Source: Tetrahymena thermophila SB210 (Eukaryota > Ciliophora > Oligohymenophorea > Hymenostomatida > Tetrahymenidae). Taken from it: 64,000 bases of DNA. A program made the translations under genes and the position numbers. The notes beneath the pieces are model-generated. The model ran no database searches and had not been told where the DNA came from. It saw only the letters and a list, made by a program, of their open reading frames with translations. Where the stretch lies: contig NW_002475930.1 of the NCBI RefSeq assembly GCF_000189635.1, positions 186,001 to 250,000 of the forward strand, read 5' to 3'. Positions 52,062 to 64,000 of this stretch are shown here, piece by piece (the stretch's first letter is position 1; each line of letters starts with the position of its first letter).

Positions 52062-53725
52062 TTTGATAATATTTATCACTCTATTTTTACTTTAGTAAAT
52101 GCTGAATTAATAATTTAATTAATTTTAAAACAATATAAATTCCTAAAAAACTACATTTAATCAATATAAAATACTATATCAGTCATTTGTGATAAATTTA
52201 TCAAAATTGAAATAATAAATATAGCATTATTTTATTTAATTCCCTCTATGTAATAAAAATTTCTATTTAAATTGATATTTTATAATTCATTCGACGCATA
52301 ATAGAGGATGTTAAAATAATGAGCCTTAATTAATGAGGATTTGTGTTAATTATATTTATTTATCTACTTACTAATAAAGAATATTTTCTTTAAAAATAAT
52401 CTCTCTCTTTAAATTTACATTTTAACATTATTTTTTTTATTTGTAAAAATAAATTTTAGAGTAGATAATTAACAGCAATTATCTTATTAATCTAATTAAA
52501 TTAAAAATTACTTACCATTTAGATGCCTCAAGTTATTTAAACTTAATCAAGAAATTGATTGAATTCAATTAATTACTAAATTTTAACTCCTCATTTCATA
52601 GTTTACTGCTATTTTATTCAATTTTTCTAAAATAATTGTTTGAAATTTTTATATAATAATATTTAAAAATGAAAATTGATTTATGAAATATAATTTATTT
52701 TTTTTGAATAAATTTATTGAGTTTATTTTTACTCTGCTTTGAATTAAAATAATCAATAACTTTCTTGAATTGTAAGGATAAATTTAGATTATTATTTATA
52801 AAAGAAATTTTAGAATATAGTAAAAATATTTATTTTCTAAACTGAATGTATTAAAAACTACTTAGATATTTCAAATTATTTAAATTTCATTACAAAATTG
52901 ATTAACTCTAATTACTATTCAAGATAAATTTTATAAATAATCTATCATTTGTTGATTGAACTTTACAACACCAATAATGATTATTTGACATTTAGAATTT
53001 TGATAAAAATGATATTAAAAAATAAAAGTTAATAATTGAAAATATTGACTAAAATTATTTAATTTGTTTTTTGGTCATTTTTACATAAAAATAAAAATAC
53101 CTTCTTAAAATATTATGCTGATTTTATAATATTGTTTGCAAAAACTAATTTTACAGCGAAATTTTAATAATAATTTTTTAAACTGATTACATTAAAAGTT
53201 AATTTGATTGTTCCTCAAATTATTTAAATTTTATAATAAAATTAATTTAATTCAACTTATTTCTAACCATTTATTAAATAGATCCTTAAATATAATTAAC
53301 CTTGTTTTTATAAAATTTTCTTTGGTTATAAATAAATGGAACTCAGATAAAATATAATTTGCTGTTTTGCTTATTTATTTATGTAAGTATTTATATTTTT
53401 AGTGATTGGTTAGCATAAAAATAAAGCTTATTAAAATATATAAACAATTAATGGTAATGTGTTGTTTTTTGCTATTCTTTCATGAAGTGTGGTAAATTTT
53501 CTAAATAATAATATTTTGAAAAAGAAATTCAAGACTGGTTTGTATAAACGAACCATCCTTTTCAACTTAAATAACAAATCCTTTATTAGTCCTTCTTATT
53601 TATTACCTATTTTAATTGAAATAAAAATTGTTATTAACAAGTTTTATGCAATAAATCAAAAAAAAGCATCAAATTTATTAATTATTTGTTTAAATCAAAA
53701 AAAATTATTATAAAATAAAAATAAG
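52062..53725. other. Divergent intergenic, AT-rich
   Basis: Separates the start of acyl-CoA synthetase copy 2 (minus) from the next plus-strand gene, so it holds both promoters. An open frame at 53489-53713 is low-complexity and not supported. Confidence 0.6.
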
Positions 53726-54346
53726 ATGGGACAAAACAAAAGTAAATTAGAGAATGGAAAGAAATCTCATCTTCACTATTAAGTTTATTAGATTTTAGAT
53801 GAATTCAAAGAGATTGAAGAGAAATACTTTTATTATAGAAAATAGGCTTATATGGCGCATGATCCAACTAATTATTAGGAATATTTAGAATAAGATTTAG
53901 ACATAATTGATGAAACCAAATTTTTTATCGAGTAGATAGAAAGATTTCCTTCAATTGAATTGATATCGGCGTTTGTCAAATATTTAGATTTCATTTATCG
54001 TTCTTATGAATAATTCAAATAAGTTTAATAACAGCTCCAAGTTGTGCAGAATAAACTTCATTTCATGCAACTTGATTTAAATAATTCATAAAATTTCTAA
54101 GGAATTTCTTAGTTAGTGAAAGACAAATTTTCTTATGTATAATCACTATCTTTTTAAATTCACCAACAAAAGTAAAGCTCTCTAAGGACAAAAATTAACC
54201 TCTTAAAAAATATTTTGAATACTTTGCAATATCAATACTAAGAAGAAACATTAAATGGATATATGAACTGCTTGGAAGATATATCTACTCAATATTCTAG
54301 TTAGATGATAGCTATTTCAGAATCTGACTCTTCATCTCAGCACTGA
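53726..54346 (+). CDS. Small MG-start, probably N-acylated coiled-coil protein (206 aa)
   Basis: Intronless, ATG 53726 to TGA 54344-54346. It begins MGQNKSKLENGKK: Gly2 and Ser6 fit N-myristoylation, and the basic residues could reinforce membrane binding. The rest is hydrophilic and helical, with heptad-like Gln/Leu stretches (FKQVQQQLQVVQNKL, about residues 97-111) suggesting coiled coils, and a Ser-rich end (SESDSSSQH). Aromatic-rich helices such as EEKYFYYRKQAY occur near the N terminus. No enzyme motif seen. It may be a membrane-tethered adaptor; I do not recognise a family. Flanking DNA is far more AT-rich, supporting a real gene. Confidence 0.82.
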
Positions 54347-57300
54347 ATTTAGATTATTAATTAAAAATGTTCTAGCAAATTTTTCAATTTCTTCTTAACA
54401 CTTAACACTAGTTGAAAAATAGTTTGTTTACAGATAAATAAAGACTAAAGTTAAATTAACAGCTTAAATATATTAATTAAAACAAAATTAAATAATTATT
54501 TTGAAACAAAAAACTGATAAACATAAAATAACTTCATAAATGTGAAAAAAACTCAGTTTTAATTTTGGAATTCATGACTATCATCTTCATAAAAGCAGTA
54601 AGTACTTTTTCTGTTATTGAGTAAAATCAGATAATCAATCAGACTAAAATCAAAAACCTAGTTTTCTAATTACCAAAAAATATTTAAACATAATTTATTA
54701 ATTTAACAACCAAAACTTAAAAGTAATTTAAAAAAAATGTTTTTAGTAAAAAAATAACAATTTATATAAATAATAAAAAAATTTTAAAAAACTTTAAAGC
54801 CTTATTATTGAGTCAGTTTTTAACCAGACGCTAGAAAAAAATTTTTTTAATTAACACTTAAAAGGCTAAATAAAGAATTAAAACGTAGGGTAATTCAATA
54901 AATAAATTATCAAATTAAAAAACATTGATTTAATAATGTTAAACATAAAATTATAAATTTGCTTATATGTTTTTATATTATTAGTTTAAATTTTTCCTTT
55001 TAATTACCTAAGTAATGTTAATTACTACCACAAACTAATACAATCAGATGCATATTTATTTATTTCAAAATGTAAAATACAAAATGTTAGCAAAACTATT
55101 TTAAAATGTGATTAAAAAGAATAATTTTATAATTAAAAAATAAATAATAATTTATGAATAGATTTTTAAGACCAAAAATATTTTCTAACTTCTCAAGCAA
55201 TTAATTCAATTTATAAAATTTGGATTTTATTTAAAAGCTAATAACTATGATTGAATGTAAGATGTAGTCTTTTGAAAAGGAAAGAACTGTGCTAATAAAG
55301 TATTTATACTTGCTAATTTATTTTTATTATAGAGCTTATTATAAAATCTACTGATTTAATAAATTTTAAAATGAAAAATAAGATTATCTATTGAATTTTG
55401 ATCATAATTTGATTTACGTTTGGAAATTTGCTTAATAAAAACAACACATTTAGCTATTCTAATTATAAATTATCAACGGATCTAAATATTATGTATTTTT
55501 CTATCAGTTTTAAATAGCATACTTTAGAGATAAGAAAAAATAGAGCTTAATGAATCAAAATTTACAAGTAAATTCAAAGTTAAAATGTAATGTCTAGAAA
55601 TCTGTTTTCATTTTAAGTTGATCTTAGAATTTTAAATAGGTAATTCATTCAAAGAAGTTAGGGTTTTTTAGTTTATTAAATGGTTTAAAAAAATGAAAAT
55701 ATAATTCTTTGTAAAATATTTTAAATTGAAAATTGAAATAAGTATTTATGAGTTGTTTTGTTTGAAGCTAAATTAAATTAATTAATAAAATTTAATATGT
55801 TAAGTAAGGACTATAACTATTTTATATTTATTTTACTGGTTCTAAGGAAATAAGTTATAACTCTCAAATTTTCTAGTAAATTGATATGTAACTATGTAAT
55901 GTAAAAATATTTTTACAATTAATAAGTTTTTGATTAATAATTTTCCTCTCTGCAATTTAATGAGTGAATACTTGCCTTATTTCTTATCCTATAATACCTA
56001 AAAAGTAAAAAAATATCTCTGATAGTTTAAATTTTATGAAAAAAAGTAAAGGGTCATTTTTTAAAAGCAAGAAATTTCTTGAGACTACTTGACTTACTTA
56101 CACACATGCATAAATTATGTATGATTAAATTAAAGATTTCAAAAATTAGAGTAATTACTGCTTTTTATTTAATAGATTAATATATTTGCTATTTTTTTAT
56201 TCATTAATTAGCAATAGAAAGAAAAAAATTAGAAGATTACCAACTAACCTTGTAATCTAAGAAATAAGTGATTCAAGTATCAATCAAAAATTATATACTT
56301 GCTGATTCAAAATATTTGAAGCAAAAAGTGAATTTTTTTCCCAGAAAGGTAATAAATCACTCACTCATTCACTAATAATTTTAAGCAAGTTCTTTCTTTG
56401 AAAATTTATTCTAATTTAATAGTTAGTTTTTAAAGTAAAATATACTTTATATCTTCTATTTGCTTTATAATTATTGGGATTAATCTTTTCTAATATTTAA
56501 AATCAAAATTATTTTCAAAATATCTCAAACAAAAAAATTTAAATTTAATCAGTAAAAATTTACAATAAGTTAAAATTAGATATTTCGCAGTCAGTTTACA
56601 CATAAAATTAAAGAATATTTATTCATTTTGTAATTAATTTTAAATTAATTTGCGTTATTACATCGCATGCATATATCTCTCTCTACCCCTTCATTTTTTA
56701 AATCAAAAATATTTCTACGGTCTAAATCACAGTATTTTTACTTTATTCTTATTTGAAATTTTATGTAACTCGAAATACCTGGTAAATCGCTTCTAAATTA
56801 AAAATAAATAATGAGGACATTATGGACTGACTGAAATTTATAGATCTAATAATATTCATTCTAGTTATGAAATATAATTAATTTAATATAAACTGTCTTT
56901 TACTTTGGAAAATCATATCTACTCATTATTTCTTGCCAATAAAAGTGAAGGCTATCAATAAATATTTTTATGAATATTTGAAAAATCTAATCTACAAATG
57001 TTAAACAAAATACACTCTAAAAATATTTATTTAAATACTATATATAAAATATATTGCATAATTTTATCTATTAAGTGTATGGAAGTTGTGAAGTATAAAC
57101 ACGGAATTTCAATAAACTACTGAATCTACAGTTCGAAAAATAAAAATTATTAAGATAAAAAGAAAAACAATCATTCGGTGATTTTATAAATTTGATATAT
57201 TTTATATCGCGCTTCTTTTTATTAATATTTATGTAATAAGCAAATACATAAACAGATGGCCATAGTTATGTAAATTAAATATAAAAAAAGATTGATGGTA

Positions 57301-59232
57301 AATAGCTAGTTTTGTTAACTTGGTTAATCAATTTTATTTTGTTAAAAAAGAAAATCCAAATAATTTCTATTGCTATAACTGATCAGAATAAAACGATGAA
57401 TCAATCTCTTTCCACATAAATAAATTGTATTTTATGTTTTGATGTTTTAAATTATATTAAATTATTTACTTTTCTTCTTCTTCTTAGTTAGTTAGGTATG
57501 ATTATGCAAAAAGATTATTTATATACTGTTCAAATTATTTTTTTTTAGAAATGTAAAATTTTATTTTCTTATTTGAATTTCTTTAAAAAGAAAAAAAATA
57601 ATTTTCACTATTTTTATATTTTAAAAAGTAATTTTAATTATTTGACTTTTAAAAAATACATTTTTATTTAATTTTTGATTTACTAAAAAGATTTCCTTTC
57701 GTTTTAGAAAAGAAAAAAATCACTTTTTGTATTTGTGTAAGTAATTTTATCAAACTATTATGATAACTCATCAATTATACTCTTCTGAAGAATTTGACCA
57801 AACTTATCGGAAAATTTAAACAAAAATACAAAAATTAAATTTAATTTAATATATGAGACGAATTTACAAATGTATTAATTAGCACGTTTTAAGGTTTCTA
57901 AGTAGAATAATACTAAAGTTTTAAATTCACAAATCAATATGTATCGTAAGTGTATATTTAAATATATTTCTTTTGAGCTTTGCAAAATTTAGTATATTTG
58001 CATACATTACACTTCTAGATAAATAAATTCACCAACGAATATTTCAAATTAGACAAAAAAATTTAATTTTAAAAAGTTTTACTTGCAATCTTTTGTTTTT
58101 AAGTAACTAATATTGGATATATGCTTATGAGCCTCATGAATTCACTTCAAAAAAACTTAATTAATTCTGCTAAGACTATCGCTATTAGAAATATGTTTAG
58201 TTCTAGTTATAAATTTATTTACTTATTTTCGCATAGAATTCAATTATTTATATTCTTTCTATTTTAGATTCAAATGAATAAATTAATAAATTTAACACAA
58301 ATAATATAAAAAAATCATAATCTAATTTATTCCAAACATCTTTCAGTTACTGTAAATTTTTTATTTATACTCTATCTATTAAATTAGATAAATAGGAATA
58401 GATAACTTCTTTAGCTCAAAATCGTGAATTTACTTTTTATCTCATTATTCATTTGTGATAAAGCAATTCAAAACTCATTATAAATTTTTTGAAGTGGTTT
58501 TTTAGCTCCTTTCTATTCCTATCAATCCATAAAACAAGCAAGCAAACAAACAAATAAATAAAAAAGTAAATGGATGAATGGATTTAGTTTAAATTTAAAA
58601 AAGAAATCATTAACATGAAATGAAATCTATTATAGCCACATTAATAGTTTCTAATATTAACAGATTATATTATTTCAATATATTTTTATAATTGTAAAAT
58701 TTGGTCTTTTTTTATTTATGAGTTATTTCATATAAATATAAAATACTTCTCTAAATATTTTTTTTATGTATTACATGTTTAATGTTAATGTTAGGAATAT
58801 AAATTATCTATCATTTACTTTTAAATTCTGTATTTTAAATTTATAAGGCAAATTGCAAATACGCAAATTCTTTAAAAGTTTTGTAAACATCTTAAATACT
58901 TTGAAATGAAGTTTTGTGTGTTAAATGTTTTTGGTGATTTTTATTTTAGTTTTATAATTTTGAATTAGTTAAGTTAAGAGAATATTTACAAAATGAATTT
59001 AAAATATATTTATTATAAGTAGTGAACTAATTAAAGTAGTTTTATACATTTATTTATTAATTTTTTATATACTAGTATTTATTTGTTTTCTTATTATCTT
59101 CTTTTTAGAAATTCTTAAATAAGAATTTAAAGAAAATATTTACAAATTTTATTTAAAAAAGGCTCTGCCTTATCTATCAATATATTCATTTCAACTTTTG
59201 TTTTATTTATTTATCAATTATATTTATTTTTT
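54347..59232. other. 4.9 kb convergent gene-poor region
   Basis: No reading frame with coding character on either strand; long A/T runs and short palindromic AT stretches. No tRNA- or snRNA-like pattern that I could recognise. A small RNA gene could be missed by eye. Confidence 0.55.
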
Positions 59233-59886
59233 TCAGAAAGGTTCGATCCATGAATCATCTTATTCGACTTCATTTAAATGAATGGTGCTGCAGGTTTCTC
59301 TTCCATAATACATACTACATTTGTCATTGTTTTATTTATTAAATATTTAATTTTAATTGCTTGTGGTTTAATCATTCAGGGGGATTTTATATTTTTTGGC
59401 ACAGGTCTTAAGGCAAGTTTTTATTGTATCTAAATCAAGTTTTTCAATCAAATTAATAATTTATTTGAGTTCTTCATATTTAGATAAAAATCTTTCAAAG
59501 AGTTGTTTGTATTATTGACAGTGTTTTGATTTATCCAAACTAAGTTTAGTTTTTAAAATTGAGATGTAATTATCATATGCTTATTTAAGGTTTCTCATTT
59601 TACCTAATGAGTAAATTATATATTGTAGGTAGTCGTAAATAGCAATAGCAGTTGCTTAGTCTAAGTCAGACAAGGATAACTTCAAGCAGATATTTTCAAG
59701 GTCATCTTAAAAGCAGACAAAAAGCTTCTCTTAGGGGATAGTTGAAAAATGGTTATTTTCGCTTAGCTTTTGTCTTAAGTAGAGAAGAAAATCTCTAATG
59801 TGTTTTTGGTCATACATTACTTAGTAAATGGCATTGTATTGACACAAGAATTCTCTTTCAGATTTGCAAGAAGAGTTATTTCCCAT
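59233..59886 (-). CDS. Small MG-start, probably dually acylated helical protein (217 aa)
   Basis: Intronless, ATG 59886-59884 to TGA 59235-59233, 218 codons. It begins MGNNSSCKS: Gly2 and Ser6 fit N-myristoylation, and Cys7 is a candidate palmitoylation site. The body is helical, with LLYLRQKL, a Leu/Asp-rich segment (LENICLKLSLSDLDQA) and a heptad-like stretch (FLSKYEELKQIINLIEKL, about residues 140-160), then a Cys-rich patch (TCLKTCAKKYK) and an acidic end (EVEQDDSWIEPF). No enzymatic motif. It resembles the 53726 gene in size, N terminus and helical make-up, but I could not align them convincingly, so homology is not claimed. Confidence 0.83.
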
Positions 59887-62800
59887 TTTTAGAGTTAAAT
59901 ATTTAAACTTTATTAAGTGATTTGCTTTTTGAGTGAGATGGTTTTTTAATTGTATTTTATGTGTTTTTTTGTTTGCTTCGCAGTTAATTTTGTGCTTTAT
60001 GCAGAATGCAATTCTCAAATATTAATTTTATATTTAAATACTTTTTATAGTAATATTATTAATTTTCTTTTCTTTAATAATTTATTTATTTTTTTTATTT
60101 TTTATATAAATTTTTAAACAACTTAATTGCTTCTTTTAATGTGCACACGAGATAGCTGGTTTAGTTAATCTAATATTATACTGTGCAAGCGAATAAGAAT
60201 TTATTAGATGATCATCGATCGGGTGTTGTTTTTTGTAATTCTTAAAAATATAATTCTAATCAATGTAATTGTACATTCGATATTAATTATCTCACCCTTT
60301 GTATTGATTAAATCTTTTTAGTGTTACAAAACACAAAACTTTTCTTGGTGGTGAAATAATTAAAAAAATATAAAGCGATAAGCTGTATCTGTTTTGTAGA
60401 GTTAATTTTTTACTATTTCAATCGATGGTACAGAGTATATTCTCTAAATGCTGAATAAATAAATAATATATTCATAAATCAGCAATAATTTCTGGTAATC
60501 TGATAAGATTCGAAGGCTGATCCCTTTTTAAATATTTACAATGCATATTAAAGCATTTTACAGATCGATCTCTTTGAAATTTTACTAAGAGAACATCTTA
60601 TTGCTTGTAACAAAATTCATAAGGAAAATTAACATTTAATGGCGAATTAGAAAGGTTTTCTTAAAATATGAGAAACTTAGGCAGTTTATACTAACAAATT
60701 TTTAAGATTACTTTTAATTTAACTATCATAATATATACATATCAATAATTTTAGGTAAAAAAATCCAAGCTAGCTCAGTTACAAAAAGAAATTTAGTTAT
60801 AGTTTAATGTACTTAGTGTATGTTATTTGTAACTTAATTAAAGGAAAAAAACAGATAGTCCACCAGTAACTCTGGTTGAATATGTCTAATCAGCAGTCAG
60901 CTTGGAGGAATATTTTCTAATTATCATTTAGTTTTATGAATTTATTTAAAAAATGAGAAAATATTTTGATTTTTAGAGTAAAGCAGGAAGCTATTTTAAA
61001 ATTAAAAATATCTAAAAAATTTGAATAGATTGATAGATAGATAGACAGATAGAACTACTTTAGAAAAGAAAATTAATAGTTTTGTATCTATACATTATTA
61101 TTCTTAGGATTGTTCACATATTTTTATTTTTGATTATTAATTAAGGAATTTACCATTCAAATTAACAACTTGACAATATTTACATAACGCAGATAAGTAC
61201 CCTAACCATATAGAGTTGAGATGCTAAATAAATAAATAATTTAATTATTTTACTGAAAGTTGAATTTTCCTTTAAATATTAAACTTAACTATGAATAAAT
61301 TATCTCATTTTTATTTGGGAAAAATACTTAGCCTTTTTTTGAAGGCTTGCACTTTTTCATGATTTTACTTCATATTAAAGCTGAAAGTCTCAAAAGAATT
61401 TATGAATCTAAATTTTAATGCAGAAATGAGAAATAATTTTGGATATTCCTATTTAAATTAACATATTTTTTTAATTTTTAAGTCTTTATCCCAATTTTAA
61501 TCAATATTTAGTGGAATTAGATAAAGATATTTCAATCCCAAAAATTGATCATCAATTTTTATTTTTTGGGACAAATCCACATTTAAAATTAATCACTATA
61601 CTGTAAAAGGTCTGCTGCTACCACTATATTCAAAAATTACGAATGTTAAATTTTTGTAAATAGGAGATTCAAAATCTATCAAATATCATTATTATACATG
61701 GCATAAAATGTCTTAATTGAGAAATAAATAAACATAAACTTAAAATTATTTAAGCAAGCAGTTTATAATGTCTATAAATTTATCAAATAACAGAAAGCAA
61801 ACAAGAATACAATTTGAAGATTAAAATTTTAACTCGCTTTTTAAAAAATCAATTCAAAAACTAAAAAGCTAATGTGGGTAATTTAAATTTATATTTAGCT
61901 AACTTAAAAGTCAAAGGAGTAAAGAAATTTATGTAAATTGATTTATTATATTGTTAGACTGGATTTATAATTAGATTTATTTTAAAAATCTGGTTCAAAT
62001 AATTCTTAATTTATTCAAAAAGCAATTAGTTTTTATCTAATCATTATTAACAAAATTTTCTTGTCTCATTAAAAAAGACATTTTCAATTAATTTAGATTT
62101 TTACATCAATAACCAATATAACTTGACTCTTTTTTCTTTCTTGTTTATTTATTTGCTTTTCAATAATAAAATTATCATGCATATAATTGAATATTAAAAA
62201 TTGTTTAGTTTTTCTTCTTTCTAGCAATATGTAAGTTAAATTAAAAAATAACAAAAATTCTTTTTTCTTATTTAATAATGATGAATAATGTAAAAGAAAC
62301 TTTCTTTTAGGAAGTAAAATAAAATTATGAAAAAATTTAATGATTCTTTCGGAATATTTATATCTAAATTTTACTATTTGGCAGCAACAAACAACCAAAA
62401 AATAATTTATCTAGTACATACTTACAAAAGATTATTCTTATTAAGTGTAATATAAATATAATTTTTCAAAAAAAAATTTAAAAACACAATAATAGTTCAC
62501 TCTGAAAACTATCTTTTACCAACCAGAATCAAACATGATAAAAAAATTGTTGAATTTAATGTAGGATTTAGACTTTCCATATATAATGAATCATATTCTT
62601 ATATACAGAGAAGCCCTGTTAATCTCAACATAGAATGATATATTTTTAAATATTTTAATAAAAGTTTTATCAATTTAAAATAATAAATGTGCTCTTTTCT
62701 TACATAGGTTTTGAAAATAACTTAAACTCATTTTCAGAGTTAATTAATTGGTTTTTTGATTTATCCAATATTCAAATATTAATGTTACAATTTAATAGTA

Positions 62801-63603
62801 TTTATTTTGGGGTTTATAAAAAAATTTTTATTTACCTTATTCATTTACATTATCTATAATTTTATAAAAAAGAATTGCTGATAAAAAGTAAGTTTAATAT
62901 TTAAATTTATCTAACAAGCAATATATAAATGTTTATATTTTCTAATTAAAGTACAAAATTATCATTCAAATATTTCATAAAAAATAAAAATAGATGCGTT
63001 TAATTCTTTATTTGTTTATCCATTCATTTATTGATAATATTTAAATTAAATCTTTGATGTTCTTTAATAAAATAAAAAAGACTAATGAATTATTTGATAA
63101 TTGATCTGAAATAAATTCTAAAAAAGCTTATTAAGCTTAGTGTAAATTAAAAAAAAAAATCATTAAATAGAAATTAATAAGTTTTAATCAATTTGTAAGC
63201 TAAATTTTGATTGATTATTCTTAAAACAAACTAACCAGATATTACTTGGTTATTTTATTCCAATGATTAATATTAACAAACAAAATAACAAATGTATTTC
63301 CTTAAATAAAAAGAGTGAATTTTTATGTTTTTTTACAAGGTTTACATTGCTAAAATAGAAAATTAAAGAAAATTATTGATTTAATAACTCAACAAATTAT
63401 TTTTTTCTAGAATAAAATAACTATTCAAGCATATAAATAAAGTAATTTGAAACTAAATAAAGACAATAATTAAATGCTTATGTAAGATAAAAATTAATTA
63501 AAGGCCATTTTGATTCAAATTTTTAACATCATATTACTGATTGATACTCATATCGCTAAAATCATATGTAACATAGATATTTATTTATTATTATTTCTAT
63601 ACT
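59887..63603. other. 3.7 kb gene-poor region
   Basis: Upstream of the 59886 gene and 3' flank of the last gene. The first 500 bp (to about 60,420) is of higher complexity than the rest; a GATA tetranucleotide run lies near 61030-61055. The 62093-62398 minus open frame is judged chance. Confidence 0.55.
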
Positions 63604-64000
63604 TCAAACCATATCAAGAGAATAGAAAGGTAAGTATCTAGCGAGTCTACTTCCTGACACTTCCAAGAAGCTTAATCCGTGCTTAGTTAATCTGTTAAAC
63701 ATAATATCAGGATCTATTGGTTCTTGGTGATGATTCACTGAATCAGAGAAGAAATGAGCTAACTCCCTTCTCTTTTATGAGGCTGCATCGATATGGTTTA
63801 CAAACAATGATTACCAGTTATCCCCAATTTTTTTTCTAACAGAAATTAAAGGAGATAAATGCTTTTCAAGACAAATCTCATTAGACCTTACTTCTAAAAA
63901 TGCTGATTCGCTTGGTTACCCAACAAGTGAATCTAAAATAAGTTTTTCACGATTTAAATTTGTTTTATCCCATAATACATTAAAGAATGAGGTAATAAAC
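63604..64000 (-). CDS. Unrecognised protein, C-terminal 131 residues (5' part outside window)
   Basis: The frame enters at 64000 with one spare base and ends at TGA 63606-63604. Codon use is clearly coding and less AT-rich than flanks. The visible part is soluble and mixed alpha/beta-like, with SVRKKIGDNWQSLF, HFFSDSVNHHQEPIDPDIMF and ending ARYLPFYSLDMV. The His/Asp-containing HFFSDSVNHHQEP-x-D stretch could be a metal or active site, but I cannot assign a family. No membrane segment in this portion. Confidence 0.8.

Noticed and set aside
59225..59260. tRNA-like GGTTCGATCC element
   Set aside because: It lies in the coding end of the 59886 gene and there is no A-box or acceptor stem.
59821..60018. 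Longer N terminus for the 59886 gene starting near 60018
   Set aside because: The extra residues are low-complexity (His/Lys/Asn) and the MGNNSS start at 59886 is a standard acylation motif; the upstream part is more like leader sequence.
62093..62398. 101-codon minus-strand open frame
   Set aside because: Composition is that of translated AT-rich DNA, with no codon bias or motif and no supporting neighbours.
1..64000. Telomere repeats, CRISPR array, transposase or prophage genes
   Set aside because: No runs of CCCCAA/TTGGGG, no spaced identical repeats and no mobile-element protein motifs were found.

Overview
The window is about three-quarters A+T, and its long coding stretches are open only if TAA and TAG are read as glutamine, with TGA as the sole stop. 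Introns are short, AT-rich and run GTA...TAG. Together with the gene families present, this points to the macronuclear genome of an oligohymenophorean ciliate, most likely a Tetrahymena species. There is no telomere repeat, rRNA, CRISPR array or recognisable tRNA, so the window looks like an internal piece of a macronuclear chromosome.

Layout. 1-12.9 kb (+): two tandem paralogues of a very large secreted or surface protein; the first is cut by the window edge and the second is complete (20 exons, about 2253 aa). 14.2-21.4 kb (+): two oxysterol-binding-protein (OSBP/ORP) genes. 22.9-28.3 kb (+): two SLC6-type sodium:neurotransmitter symporters with identical intron positions. 28.7-35.6 kb (-): two or three Asn/Gln/Ser-rich proteins I do not recognise. 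35.6-39.3 kb: non-coding, with two families of diverged direct repeats. 39.3-42.6 kb (+): a ciliate-type transmembrane protein. 43.5-44.4 kb (-): phosphatidylinositol synthase. 45.6-52.1 kb (-): two tandem long-chain acyl-CoA synthetases with matching exon lengths. 53.7-54.3 kb (+) and 59.2-59.9 kb (-): two small MG-start proteins separated by a 4.9 kb gene-poor stretch. The last 0.4 kb (-) is the 3' end of an unrecognised gene.

Common themes. Four of the families occur as adjacent same-strand pairs, so local tandem duplication has shaped the region. Five genes act on lipids: the two OSBPs (lipid exchange), PI synthase, and the two acyl-CoA synthetases. OSBP-family proteins commonly use PI4P, which derives from PI, so a functional link is plausible, but the sequence does not prove co-regulation. 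Both acyl-CoA synthetases and both small MG-start proteins begin with the N-myristoylation pattern M-G-x-x-x-S, suggesting membrane attachment by acylation. Gene models were spliced by hand; for eight multi-exon genes the summed exon lengths divide by three and the splice phases agree between paralogues.
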